Below, piece by piece: positions 44,322 through 53,784 of a stretch of 64,000 nt of DNA. Every line of letters begins with the position of its first letter. Within the stretch, counting starts at the first letter, position 1. The stretch is from an uncultured Mucispirillum sp. (GTDB lineage: Bacteria > Chrysiogenota > Deferribacteres > Deferribacterales > Mucispirillaceae), in NCBI GenBank assembly GCA_944323205.1, contig CALURO010000003.1, positions 124,001 to 188,000 of the forward strand, in the 5' to 3' direction. The notes below the pieces were generated by a model. It saw only the letters and a program-made list of their open reading frames with translations, was not told the origin of the DNA and searched no databases. The position numbers and the translations under genes were made by a program.

Positions 44322-45413
44322 ATGAAAAAATTAATTTTAACTATTGTTTTGGTTACGATTTTAGCAGCACCAAGTTTTGCAGCTGTTAAAATCCGTGATT
44401 TAGCAGATGTACAGGGTATTAGGGACAACCAGCTTTTCGGTTATGGATTAGTTGTTGGTCTTAACGGCTCTGGTGATAAACAGCAGACAGAGTTTACTGT
44501 TCAGTCACTTGTAAATATGCTTGATAGAATGGGTATCACTGTTCCACAGGGCGATGTAAAAGTAAAAAATGTGGCAGCAGTTATGGTTACAGCAAAACTT
44601 CCAGCTTTTGCAAAAGCAGGCAATAAAATAGATGTAACAGTATCATCAGTAGGTGATGCAAAAAGTTTAGAGGGCGGTACACTTTTATTAACACCATTAA
44701 CAGGTGCTAATGGTCAGGTTTATGCAGTTGCTCAAGGTCCATTATCAGTTGGTGGTATGAATGTTACAGCAGGTGGTGCAGAAGTTACTAAAAACCACCC
44801 AACAGTAGGTATGATACCAAACGGAGCAATAGTTGAAAAAGAAATACCTTTCTATTTGGAATCAGATTATTTTGATTTATCATTCAGCTCATTAGGAGTT
44901 GCAGATATAGTTCAGGCAAAATCAGCAATAAATAGTTTTATTGGCACACCAATTGCTACTATAACTTCACCTACTAGTATTAGAGTAGATATTCCTGGTG
45001 AATTTAAAAATAATTATTATGACTTTTTAAGCAGTCTTTTAAATATTGAAATTCAGCCGGAAACATTTGCAAGAGTAATAGTAGATGAAAGAACTGGTAC
45101 AATAGTTATGGGCTCAGATGTAAGAATAAGTACAGTAGCAGTTGCGCACGGCAACTTAACTATAACTATTACAAATCAGGTAGATGTTAGTCAGCCTGCA
45201 CCGTTTAGCGATGGTGAAACAGTGGTAACTGATAATCCAGAAATCACAGTGGCAGAAGAACAGACTAACTTAATGGTAGTGCCTGAAGGTGTTACAATCT
45301 CAGATTTAGTGAAAGCATTAAATGCAATAGGTGTAACTCCAAGAGATTTAATATCTATCTTACAGGCAATAAAAGCAGCAGGTGCACTGCATGCAGAACT
45401 GGAGTTAATGTAA
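44322..45413 (+). CDS. flgI: Flagellar P-ring protein FlgI
   Basis: 363 residues. Signal peptide MKKLILTIVLVTILAAPSFA, then KIRDLADVQGIRDNQLFGYG and VGLNGSGDKQQTEFTVQS, both strong FlgI marks; the C-terminal AVAHGNLTITITNQVDVSQP and VSDLVKALNAIGV-type end (here ISDLVKALNAIGVTPRDLIS) are also typical. Forms the peptidoglycan ring around the rod, showing a Gram-negative flagellum. It overlaps flgJ by one base (TAATG). flgH and flgA are not adjacent. Confidence 0.96.
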   Translation: MKKLILTIVLVTILAAPSFAAVKIRDLADVQGIRDNQLFGYGLVVGLNGSGDKQQTEFTVQSLVNMLDRMGITVPQGDVKVKNVAAVMVTAKLPAFAKAGNKIDVTVSSVGDAKSLEGGTLLLTPLTGANGQVYAVAQGPLSVGGMNVTAGGAEVTKNHPTVGMIPNGAIVEKEIPFYLESDYFDLSFSSLGVADIVQAKSAINSFIGTPIATITSPTSIRVDIPGEFKNNYYDFLSSLLNIEIQPETFARVIVDERTGTIVMGSDVRISTVAVAHGNLTITITNQVDVSQPAPFSDGETVVTDNPEITVAEEQTNLMVVPEGVTISDLVKALNAIGVTPRDLISILQAIKAAGALHAELELM

Positions 45414-45811
45414 TGGTAGAATTAGCAAAACTTAATGCAAATACAGAGCTTACAAAAGAGCAGGCTCGTGAAAAAAGAGATAAAGAATTAAGACAGGCTT
45501 GTGCAGCATTTGAAGGAATGTTTATGGATATGATGATGAAAACTATGCGTAAAGCAAGTATGGAATCATCGCTGATTAAAAAAAGCAATGGTGAAAAAAT
45601 ATTTACAGAAATGCTTGACCAGCAGTATGTGGATATTTTAGCAAAAACACCGGATACTGGTTTAGGCGAAACTTTATATAAACATTTAAAACAAACTATG
45701 CCACAGTATAGAGATGAGGGAAAATTTTTCCATAAAGAATTAAATCCTTATACAGTGCAGCAAAAAAGACAGGAATCTTTCTCACAAGAAAGTCTAGATT
45801 TAGTGCAGTAA
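45413..45811 (+). CDS. flgJ: Rod-binding protein FlgJ (rod domain only)
   Basis: 132 residues: ACAAFEGMFMDMMMKTMRKA and FTEMLDQQYVDILAKTPDTGLGETLYKHL, matching the N-terminal rod-capping half of FlgJ. The C-terminal muramidase domain found in enterobacteria is absent, as in many other phyla. Co-transcribed with flgI. Confidence 0.88.
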   Translation: MVELAKLNANTELTKEQAREKRDKELRQACAAFEGMFMDMMMKTMRKASMESSLIKKSNGEKIFTEMLDQQYVDILAKTPDTGLGETLYKHLKQTMPQYRDEGKFFHKELNPYTVQQKRQESFSQESLDLVQ

Positions 45812-45848
45812 ATTCTATCACTTCACAATAAATTCACACACTTATAGT

Positions 45849-45874
45849 AAAGGGAGGCAAATGCTTCCCTTTTC
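45849..45874 (+). terminator. Terminator after flgJ
   Basis: AAAGGGAGGC, loop AAAT, GCTTCCCTTT with one G-T pair, followed by T residues. It separates flgI-flgJ from flgM-flgN-flgK. Confidence 0.8.
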
Positions 45875-46029
45875 TATTTATAGAATATGGCACATTTATT
45901 GCTATAATATTTATGAAAAAATTTGTTTATGGGTAGCTTAGGCAAAATTTACCATATTTGCAGAAATTATCGGTAAAAAGTAAGTAAAAACTGGCACAAA
46001 AAAATATTTAAAAATTTTAAAAAAAGTGC

Positions 46030-46056
46030 TAAAGTTTTTTAAGTCCTATCCGATAG
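46030..46056 (+). promoter_or_regulatory. Sigma-28 promoter of flgM-flgN-flgK
   Basis: TAAAGTTT (46030-46037), 11 bases, TCCGATAG (46049-46056): a near-perfect match to the FliA consensus. The flgM ATG follows at 46081 with GGAGGA. Confidence 0.9.
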
Positions 46057-46080
46057 GGAAGAAGAGCATTGGAGGATATT

Positions 46081-46386
46081 ATGAGAATTGATAGCAATAT
46101 GATGTCTGGAATGGACACACTTGAACAAACTTCCCGTAAAAGAAATGTAGAAAAAGTTTCTGCAAATGACAAACAAAATGCTGTTGCAGTAGAGAGTGAT
46201 GCAGTATCTATTTCTGAAAAAGGAAAAGATGTTTCAGAAATGACTCGTACTTTAAAAGAGATGCCTGATGTTCGTGCTGATAAAATAGCAGATTTAAAAG
46301 AAAGAATTGCTAACGGCACATATAACGTATCTGGTAAAGATATAGCATCTAAAATAATTAATACTGCATTAGAAGATGTATTCTAA
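46081..46386 (+). CDS. flgM: Anti-sigma-28 factor FlgM
   Basis: 101 residues from ATG 46081 (GGAGGATATT upstream); a TTG at 46069 also lies in frame but inside the ribosome site. Marks: DAVSISEKGKDVSEM, then MPDVRADKIADLKERIANGTY and a final helix KDIASKIINTALEDVF that binds sigma-28. Its own gene has a sigma-28 promoter, giving the usual feedback. Confidence 0.93.
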   Translation: MRIDSNMMSGMDTLEQTSRKRNVEKVSANDKQNAVAVESDAVSISEKGKDVSEMTRTLKEMPDVRADKIADLKERIANGTYNVSGKDIASKIINTALEDVF

Positions 46387-46459
46387 TAATTTTTAACAGG
46401 TAAATTTTTCCATAAGTTATCCTTAAAGTATGGTTATAAGCCTTTTAAGGAGGACATAT

Positions 46460-46945
46460 ATGGAGCACAATTCTATTAAAAATTTAGTGGAGATATTAAA
46501 ATCACAGGTTAGTCATTACAGCCTTATCCGTGATACTCTGCACTGTGAGAAAGCAGCTGTTACAAGCTGGGATAATAATAAAATAAAAGAGCTTAATAAA
46601 ACAAAAGAGCAGCTTTCTAAAAAAGAAAAACTGTTAGAAGAAGCCCGCAAAACAATATCTCTGCGTCTAAAAGAAGAATATAATCTTAATGATGATACTG
46701 TACTTGCAATCATTGATGGTATAGATGATGAAGAATGTAAAAGTGAGCTTACTCAGTTAAGAGATGAGCTTTTAGTATTAGTATCAGAAATATCTCAACT
46801 TACTGTTTCCTTAAAAGTTATATACAATACAAATCTGAAAATAATAAGCGATATAAAATCTAAAATGGGTTTTGTGCCGTCTAATAAATATGGTATGGGT
46901 AAATCTACTGTATCGATGCCTTCTGCCTTACAGATAACAGGTTAA
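46460..46945 (+). CDS. flgN: FlgN-type flagellar export chaperone
   Basis: 161 residues from ATG 46460, after AAGGAGGA; upstream in-frame ATG 46430 has no such site. An all-helical coiled coil (NLVEILKSQVSHYSLIRDTL, NKTKEQLSKKEKLLEEARK) ends in an NKYGMGKSTVSMPSALQ-type tail. FlgN binds FlgK and FlgL before export; its place between flgM and flgK agrees. Confidence 0.8.
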   Translation: MEHNSIKNLVEILKSQVSHYSLIRDTLHCEKAAVTSWDNNKIKELNKTKEQLSKKEKLLEEARKTISLRLKEEYNLNDDTVLAIIDGIDDEECKSELTQLRDELLVLVSEISQLTVSLKVIYNTNLKIISDIKSKMGFVPSNKYGMGKSTVSMPSALQITG

Positions 46946-46958
46946 TGGGAGGTGTGGT

Positions 46959-48728
46959 ATGAGTAATTTATTTGGTATGATTTGGACTGGTGTTTCAGGC
47001 TTAAATGCTGCTCAGGTTGGTATTTCTGTTACAGGTAATAACATGGCAAATATGAAAACAGAAAATTATTCCAGGCAGACAGTTGAGCTTGTAACAAAAA
47101 AACCGCAGTATACATATAATGGAGCTATTGGTAAAGGTGTAGATGTAGCAGCTATCAGGCGTGAATATGATGATTTGCTTGCAAAAAGTGTCCGCAACTC
47201 TAACTCTAATTATTTATATTACAACTCAATGAGTTCTACATTAAAAAGTGCTATGCTTTATTTTAACGAGCTGGAATCAGGCTCTGGTTTAGGTGATGCT
47301 TTAAAAGACTACTTTAATGCATGGCAGGATTTAAGTAACTCAGCACCAGATGATACATCAGAATCTCTTACAAAAAGAACAGTGCTTGTAGAAGCTGCAG
47401 ATACTCTTGCAACCAAAATAAAAGACGGTTATCAGTATTTAGAAGATGCAAGAAATCAGTGCGATATAACAATACAAAACGAAGTAAATGCAATTAATGA
47501 AATAACAACTCAGATTGCTCAGCTTAATAAAGAGATAGTTTCTGCAGAAGCTATGGGGCAGCCTGCTAATGAATTAAGAGATATGCGTGACGGTTTATTA
47601 GATGACTTAGCAGAAAAAACGCAAATATCTACTTATTTAAGAGAGGACGGCTCAATATCTGTATATATGAATGGTCAGACTCTTGTTGATAACGGCACAG
47701 CTCACCAGTTACTAACAGAGAAAGACCCGGAAAATGACAACCACTTAAAAGTAATGTGGAAAACAGACAACCCTAACTCTAAACCAATTGATATGACATC
47801 TTTAATGAAAGGTGGAGCAATAGCTGCACAATTACAGGTAAGGGATAATGAGTTAAAACAGTATCAGTCAGATTTAGATGCACTTGCTAAAAAAATGATT
47901 GAAGAAACAAATAGAATACATGCTACAGGTATGGGGCTTGACAGAGCTACAGAATATACAGGTAAAACACAGGTTATTAACCCAGAATATCCTTTAAACT
48001 CAACAGAAGGCGGGCTGCCTTACACTGTTAAAAGTGGTTCTTTTGAAATTAATATTTCAACACCTACTGGTAAAACAGATGATGAAGGTAATGAAATATA
48101 TGATACTAGAAAAATAACTATTCAGGTAAATGAAAGTGATACATTAAAAACAGTGCTTGAAAAAATTAACCAGCAGGGTGGAAACTATGTAAGTGCATCT
48201 ATCAACTTAGATAATACAGTTACAATTAAAGCCGCTGCAGGAAGTTATATTGCATTTGGAGAAGATACATCAGACTTTTTAATGGCTACTGGTATGAACT
48301 CATTTTTTTCAGGCAGCAGTGCAAAAGATATAAGTATTGATGCATCAATTAAAGAAAATCCAAGATTAATTGCAGCATCAGAATTTGGTGCAGAAGGTGA
48401 TAATACTAATGCATTAAAAATATCAAAACTGCAGACTACATCATTTGCAACTGTGAAAGGTAATGTAACATTCAGCGCTTTCTATGGATACTTTATAGGT
48501 GAGATGAGCAGTGCAAAATCTCAGGCAGATACATTTACTACTACAACACAGATGGCATATGAAGAGTTAAATACACAGCTTATGTCTATCCGCGGTGTAT
48601 CGGAAGAAGATGAGCAGGTAAACTTAGTGCTTTATCAAAGAATGTATGAAGCAAACTCAAGATATATAAATGTGGTAGATGAAATGCTTAATACATTAAT
48701 CAACGGCTTAGGCTCAGTAGGCAGATAG
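46959..48728 (+). CDS. flgK: Hook-associated protein 1, FlgK
   Basis: 589 residues. N-terminal IWTGVSGLNAAQVGISVTGN and NMANMKTENYSRQTVEL are standard FlgK. The C-terminal helix pair reads EVNLVLYQRMYEANSRYINV-like sequence (here EQVNLVLYQRMYEANSRY) and ends NTLINGLGSVGR. Middle region about 100 residues longer than a minimal FlgK. First protein of the hook-filament junction. A relict of its 3' end occurs 158 bases downstream. Confidence 0.95.
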   Translation: MSNLFGMIWTGVSGLNAAQVGISVTGNNMANMKTENYSRQTVELVTKKPQYTYNGAIGKGVDVAAIRREYDDLLAKSVRNSNSNYLYYNSMSSTLKSAMLYFNELESGSGLGDALKDYFNAWQDLSNSAPDDTSESLTKRTVLVEAADTLATKIKDGYQYLEDARNQCDITIQNEVNAINEITTQIAQLNKEIVSAEAMGQPANELRDMRDGLLDDLAEKTQISTYLREDGSISVYMNGQTLVDNGTAHQLLTEKDPENDNHLKVMWKTDNPNSKPIDMTSLMKGGAIAAQLQVRDNELKQYQSDLDALAKKMIEETNRIHATGMGLDRATEYTGKTQVINPEYPLNSTEGGLPYTVKSGSFEINISTPTGKTDDEGNEIYDTRKITIQVNESDTLKTVLEKINQQGGNYVSASINLDNTVTIKAAAGSYIAFGEDTSDFLMATGMNSFFSGSSAKDISIDASIKENPRLIAASEFGAEGDNTNALKISKLQTTSFATVKGNVTFSAFYGYFIGEMSSAKSQADTFTTTTQMAYEELNTQLMSIRGVSEEDEQVNLVLYQRMYEANSRYINVVDEMLNTLINGLGSVGR

Positions 48729-49086
48729 TAAAGCTTAATATAACATATATCATGTATCATATATATATATTATATTATAAAATTCATCGGGCGTGTACCG
48801 TGAATTTTATCCCTTATAATAAGGGGAGAGGTGGAGAGGGGAAGAATTCCCCTTTCCAGATGAGTTTAGGCTCAGTAGGTAGATAATAAAAATTAATATA
48901 AATTTTATTATACATAATGCAATAATGGGGAAAGGTGGAATATTCCCTTTTCCAGAGTTTCATAAAATATAGGTAGTCATTAAAGGGGGCGTAAGTCCCC
49001 TTTAATGATTATGTAGTCCAAATAATTCAATAAATCAGTAAAAAATCAGTTAGGAAAAAATATCCACATTTTAAGACAATTTATGT
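48729..49086 (+). repeat. flgK-flgL intergenic region with degenerate duplications
   Basis: No gene. Holds AAAATTCA/TGAATTTT around CGG/CCG (48779-48808), CCCTT/AAGGG (48811-48825), a second copy of the flgK 3' end (48866-48902 against 48708-48743, 4 differences in 36 bases, still reading SLGSVGR-stop) and a second copy of a GGGGA-rich stretch (48821-48860 against 48923-48958). Confidence 0.7.
48978..49007. repeat. Perfect inverted repeat before the flgL promoter
   Basis: CATTAAAGGGG / CCCCTTTAATG, 11 bp, loop GCGTAAGT. No T-tract follows, so it is not a standard terminator. It lies about 80 bases upstream of the sigma-54 box and could be a regulator site or a transcript-end hairpin. Confidence 0.7.
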
Positions 49087-49104
49087 TTGGCAAGGAATTT
49101 GCTA
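49087..49104 (+). promoter_or_regulatory. Sigma-54 promoter of flgL-fliW-csrA
   Basis: TTGGCAAGGAATTTGCTA with GG-N10-GC spacing. It is 65 bases upstream of the flgL ATG. Confidence 0.87.
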
Positions 49105-49169
49105 GTAAATTATACACAGAAATGATTATATAAACAGGGCTTAAAAAGCCAGTAAAATGGAGCATAATT

Positions 49170-52100
49170 ATGAGAGTAACATTTAATATGCGTGGTATGC
49201 AGATGAAAGATATGCTTTCAACAAGTCTTTCAAACTATACAGAGGCAGTTAAAAAAGCAAATGCACAGAAAAGTTTGCTTAATCCGTGGGAAGATACAAG
49301 TAAGTATGTTGGTGCATATAATGTTCTGAACATGATTGATGAGCTTACTCAGTTTAGTGAAAATGCTAACAGTGCATCTAACTGGCTTAATAATACTAAT
49401 GCAGAACTGCAGGAGTTATTAGAAGCATTAAAAAAAGCAAGGGATGATTATGCAATTGCTGGTGCGTCAGATTCTTATGATGAAGAAAGCAGAAAGGCTT
49501 TAGCTCAAGATGTATTAAGTTTATATAATCAAATTATGGATATAGCAAATGCCAGCTATAATGGCAGGTATATTTTTGGTGGTTTCCAGACAGGAAAACC
49601 ACCTTTTACAGGCGGCACAAACTCTGTTACTAATGTAGTTACTAAAAATGAAAATGGTGAAAATTTATCTGGTGATGCTATTGTAAAAGATGTATTCAGC
49701 GATATGACAGAGCTAAAATCTGGCAAATATACTGCAAAAATGGTAGTAGATAACAATACTGGTATTGCAAAATTACAGCTTTATGATGAAAAAGGTAATG
49801 TGGTGATAATGGACTCAAACGGCTCAGATGAGGCAGGTGGTTCTGGTAATAAATCGGCTGTTTCTATGACTTTTGAATATGAGCCGGGTAAAGTTATAAA
49901 TACAGGCAGAGGTATATCATTTAAACTACCTGATGATTTAGAAAATCCTACATCTATTGTTATGGAATTTGATTATAAATCAGGTTCAGAAATCACTTAT
50001 CAAGGCGATAATGGTTATATCTATACTCAGATAGGCTACAGTCAGGATATTGCAGTAAATATGCCTGGAAGTAATATATTTACACAATCCAGCTTAATAC
50101 TGCAGGGTTCAGCATTTAATACAGTAAATGGTATGGCTGCAACTATTAACAGCTTATTTTCAAATTTAGATAATACTAATATCAGTATTGGTGATTCTAT
50201 AGAAATAGCAGGTACAGACCATAATGGTAATAAAGTAGGTATTGCAAGCCTTGTATCAAATACTAACCCAAGTTTAGATTTAGCATCAGCTACTGAAAAA
50301 GAAAGAACATTAACTATCACTTATGGAGATAAACTTTATAAAATAGTAGTTCCGCAGAAAGCATATTCATCTACAGATGAGCTTGCAAATGCAATAAATA
50401 ATGAGCTTAAAAATGCAGAATACATTGGTTCAATAGGCAGTTTGTCAGGAATGAATGCTACAATAGATGATTATGCTTCTACAGTTAATAGTCAGGTTAA
50501 TTCTGGTAAATTCCAAGGGGAAATAACAACAGAAGGAAAAAATAAATATAAAGTAGACTTATCAAGTGAAATAAAAATTTCTGCAGATGGTGACAGGCTT
50601 AATTTTATGAGCCAGAAAGCAGGCGATAATGTGCGCATAGCAGTAACAGGCACAGACCAAAGTTTATTAGGCTTTAAAAATGCAACTGTTGCAGCAGAAG
50701 GAAAAGACACTACTTTTGAAATAGGTTATGATTTTCACACTGATACAATAGATACAGTAGAAACAAATTATGAAAATTTTGATTTAAGTGGCACAACTTA
50801 CACATTTTATGTAAACGGCACAGAAGTAACAGTAAATAAACCAGCTGCAACTTTTACACCATCAGCTATGCCAGGTTTAAGATTTGGAAGTGAAGATGTG
50901 GAGCTTGAAATAAATGGCAGAACAATCACTGTTAAAGCAGATGAATTTAATGCGGTAGCACCTGCAGATAGAACAAACTTTTTAAATGAAAAATTAAGAG
51001 AAGCTGGTCTTGGTGGGGAAACTGCCGTTACTACTTTTACAGACAATGGAGATGGCACATTTGATATAGGTTTAATGACTGCAAGCCCAAGCAAAAAAGA
51101 AATAGAATTTGCTTTTGATGAGGCTTTAAGGAAAGCTGGCTTTGATTTTGAGGTGGGAGTAAGTCTTGATTTAAATCCAAATAATGCAGCAAATCTTGGA
51201 AATTATGATATAACATTTTCACTGCAAAACTATAATATGGATAGGGATACAACACTTACTACAACATATTATGATAATACAACAATACCGCCAACTTCTA
51301 ATATGAAAACTGCCAAACTTGACAGAAGCCGTTTAAATGATGCAGAAGAAAAAACACTTGGTGATTATGTAAAATTTATTGAAGAATTATATGGTAATAC
51401 AGTTGATGTATCTATTCAAGACGGTAAATTAACTATTGCAGATTTAAGAAGCGGGGACAGCAAACTTACATTTAGGACAAATGCACAAAATCAAGGTATA
51501 AGCCATGCAAATGATCAGGTAACAATAGTAGGTGGGGCATATACTGGTAAAAGAGATGATACATGGAATGTATCTGTTACAACTACACTTGGACAGAATG
51601 ACCAGAGAAATATAGCAATTACTATTGTTGATAAAAATGGTAACACAATCTATAATCAAGTAACAGCAGATTATAAAGGCGGTCCTATTGAGCTTTTAAA
51701 TGGAGTAACAATCACACCCGATGATATGGAGATACCAAACCCATTAGACCCAGCAAAACGGGAATCAACTACTACATTTCAGATTGATTTAAAGGCAGAG
51801 CCGGGTTTAAGTTTTGGTGATGTAAATGTTAAAGAAACAGGTAAAAATGTAAATGTATTTAGAGCATTGGAAAACTTAATGCATGCTTTAGAACATAATA
51901 TTACAAAAAATGGCTTTGGTGAGCCTTCTGCATGGAAAGCAACTGATTTAAATTCTACTGCTTCACCATTTTTAGATGGTGTATTTCAAGGCAACTTTAA
52001 TGATAACTGGAAATATGAAATACAATCAGATAATCAAAAAACAGAATTTTATCTGCAAAATGAATATAAAACTACATCAGGTCAGGTGCAGTATAATGAA

Positions 52101-53762
52101 GATGCTTATCAAAATGCAATTGATAATAATATTCCATTAACTTTCAGTGTAGACATATTTGATAATAAAACTGGTCAAGTTAAAAGAACAGATGTTTCAA
52201 TAGATTTAAGTAAAGCAAACCCTGCAATCACAAATGCAGAAACAGCACAAAATTATATTTTAGAGCAGTTAAATAATAATCAAGCTTTTGTAGATGCAGG
52301 CATTAGGTTTGCAAATAATAATGGAACAATAGAAATACAGTCTGGCAGCGGAACAAAAATAGCAAACTTTGCAAACTCTGCAACAAACCCAGCAGAGAGA
52401 GCATTTGCAGGCTTTGTAATGGGCTTTGATACTGTTGCAAATGGAACGCTTCCAGATACTTTTGATACAGCATTTACATTCAGAGTAGCAGACCCGCTTG
52501 ACCCAGCAGGTTCAAGTTTTAAAGAAATAACAATAGACCCAGTTGTAAATGAGAACATCACTAATATAACAGTATCAGCAAGTGAAACTTTTGCTCTTGA
52601 TATAAACGGTCATAAAGTAAATATTTCATCAAAAGATTTTATGGCAGCAGCAGATAAAGATGCTTTTATTAATGAAAAACTAAAAGAAGCTGGCATCAGT
52701 GTAAATGAAGGTGCAACACAAGTTACAAATAATGGTAACGGCACATACAGCTTTCAGGTAACAGCTTTCAGCAGTAAAGAAGATGTGCTTGCAAAAATAA
52801 ATGCAGCGCTTGCTGATGCAGCAACAGGGACTAATGGCAGGATAAAAGCAAATATTGCAGCAGACGGCTCTATTCAGTTTGTTGCATCTTCAACAGATTT
52901 ACCTGTAGAAGTATCTGTTGAATCTGGTGCATATAACCCGCTCAGCATAGGTTTAACTCATAATGGTGGCACAGGTAATGTGGCAGAATTAACAGTATCT
53001 GGTGTGCAGACTCCAAAAACAGACCTTAGTGAGCTTTCAGAAGATGCAAGAACATTAACTATTACATATTATGATGAAAATACTAATGAGCAGAAAGAAG
53101 TAAAAGTTACTCTTGATAAAAAAGAGTATAAATCAGTTCAAGAAATGGTAGATGATATTAATGCTCAGCTTGTAAAACAAGGTATTTCTGCAGATAATTT
53201 AAATGCTGTTGTAAATAGTAAAGGTGAAATATCATTTGCAAAATCAAGTAACAGCACATTCGGTGGAATAGTTGTAGAAGGTGATTATGCAGGCACTCTT
53301 GGTTTTCCAAAAGCTGGGGACAGCGTATCAGTAAAAGTAACAAATGCAGAGGGCGGCTTAGTGCAGAATGTAACACTTGATACTGCAAATAAAAGTGTAT
53401 TTGTATCAGACGGCTTACATTTAGGTTTTGATGCTGGCTCACTTAGTGCAACAGACAGTTTTACTGCAGCAGTGGGCAGTGGTGTAGAAAACGAAATAGA
53501 TACATTAGATGCAGCAGTAAATCAGGTTTTACAGGCTGGAACATTAATAGGTACAAGAGGCCAGAGAGTAGAATCTGTAATAAAATTTCAGGAAACAGTT
53601 ATTAAAAATAATGAAGAAATAAAAGCAGGTTATTTAGGTGCTACAGCTACTGATATTATTAAACTTACTACTGATTTAGAGCTTTCAAAAACGGCTTATA
53701 AGTCTGCTGTGAGTATAGTAACTTCAATGATGAGCATTTCTATACTAGATTTTCTTGGATAA
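49170..53762 (+). CDS. flgL: Giant hook-associated protein 3, FlgL
   Basis: 1530 residues against the usual 300-500. The N-terminal helices cover about 1-145 (SLSNYTEAVKKANAQKSL, NASYNGRYIFGGFQT) and the C-terminal helices about 1435-1530 (GTRGQRVESVIKFQETVI, LTTDLELSKTAYKSAVSI). About 1290 inserted residues contain at least two repeated module types: RTLTITYGDKLYK / RTLTITYYDENTNEQ, and EINGRTITVKADEF / DINGHKVNISSKDF, each followed by NEKL(R/K)EAG. Last junction protein before the filament. Reading frame intact throughout. Confidence 0.93.
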   Translation: MRVTFNMRGMQMKDMLSTSLSNYTEAVKKANAQKSLLNPWEDTSKYVGAYNVLNMIDELTQFSENANSASNWLNNTNAELQELLEALKKARDDYAIAGASDSYDEESRKALAQDVLSLYNQIMDIANASYNGRYIFGGFQTGKPPFTGGTNSVTNVVTKNENGENLSGDAIVKDVFSDMTELKSGKYTAKMVVDNNTGIAKLQLYDEKGNVVIMDSNGSDEAGGSGNKSAVSMTFEYEPGKVINTGRGISFKLPDDLENPTSIVMEFDYKSGSEITYQGDNGYIYTQIGYSQDIAVNMPGSNIFTQSSLILQGSAFNTVNGMAATINSLFSNLDNTNISIGDSIEIAGTDHNGNKVGIASLVSNTNPSLDLASATEKERTLTITYGDKLYKIVVPQKAYSSTDELANAINNELKNAEYIGSIGSLSGMNATIDDYASTVNSQVNSGKFQGEITTEGKNKYKVDLSSEIKISADGDRLNFMSQKAGDNVRIAVTGTDQSLLGFKNATVAAEGKDTTFEIGYDFHTDTIDTVETNYENFDLSGTTYTFYVNGTEVTVNKPAATFTPSAMPGLRFGSEDVELEINGRTITVKADEFNAVAPADRTNFLNEKLREAGLGGETAVTTFTDNGDGTFDIGLMTASPSKKEIEFAFDEALRKAGFDFEVGVSLDLNPNNAANLGNYDITFSLQNYNMDRDTTLTTTYYDNTTIPPTSNMKTAKLDRSRLNDAEEKTLGDYVKFIEELYGNTVDVSIQDGKLTIADLRSGDSKLTFRTNAQNQGISHANDQVTIVGGAYTGKRDDTWNVSVTTTLGQNDQRNIAITIVDKNGNTIYNQVTADYKGGPIELLNGVTITPDDMEIPNPLDPAKRESTTTFQIDLKAEPGLSFGDVNVKETGKNVNVFRALENLMHALEHNITKNGFGEPSAWKATDLNSTASPFLDGVFQGNFNDNWKYEIQSDNQKTEFYLQNEYKTTSGQVQYNEDAYQNAIDNNIPLTFSVDIFDNKTGQVKRTDVSIDLSKANPAITNAETAQNYILEQLNNNQAFVDAGIRFANNNGTIEIQSGSGTKIANFANSATNPAERAFAGFVMGFDTVANGTLPDTFDTAFTFRVADPLDPAGSSFKEITIDPVVNENITNITVSASETFALDINGHKVNISSKDFMAAADKDAFINEKLKEAGISVNEGATQVTNNGNGTYSFQVTAFSSKEDVLAKINAALADAATGTNGRIKANIAADGSIQFVASSTDLPVEVSVESGAYNPLSIGLTHNGGTGNVAELTVSGVQTPKTDLSELSEDARTLTITYYDENTNEQKEVKVTLDKKEYKSVQEMVDDINAQLVKQGISADNLNAVVNSKGEISFAKSSNSTFGGIVVEGDYAGTLGFPKAGDSVSVKVTNAEGGLVQNVTLDTANKSVFVSDGLHLGFDAGSLSATDSFTAAVGSGVENEIDTLDAAVNQVLQAGTLIGTRGQRVESVIKFQETVIKNNEEIKAGYLGATATDIIKLTTDLELSKTAYKSAVSIVTSMMSISILDFLG

Positions 53763-53784
53763 TTAGTGTATAGTAGGTATATAT

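Noticed and set aside
45990-46020. CTGGCAC sequence as a sigma-54 promoter before flgM
   Set aside because: There is no GC 10 bases after the GG; the sigma-28 box at 46030 is near-perfect and suffices.
48978-49007. Inverted repeat as a Rho-independent terminator
   Set aside because: The stem is strong but no T-tract follows on either strand; kept only as an inverted repeat.
50042-51255. Several minus-strand open frames of 70-95 codons inside flgL
   Set aside because: Antisense to a long, biased coding sequence; no ribosome sites and no protein-like features.
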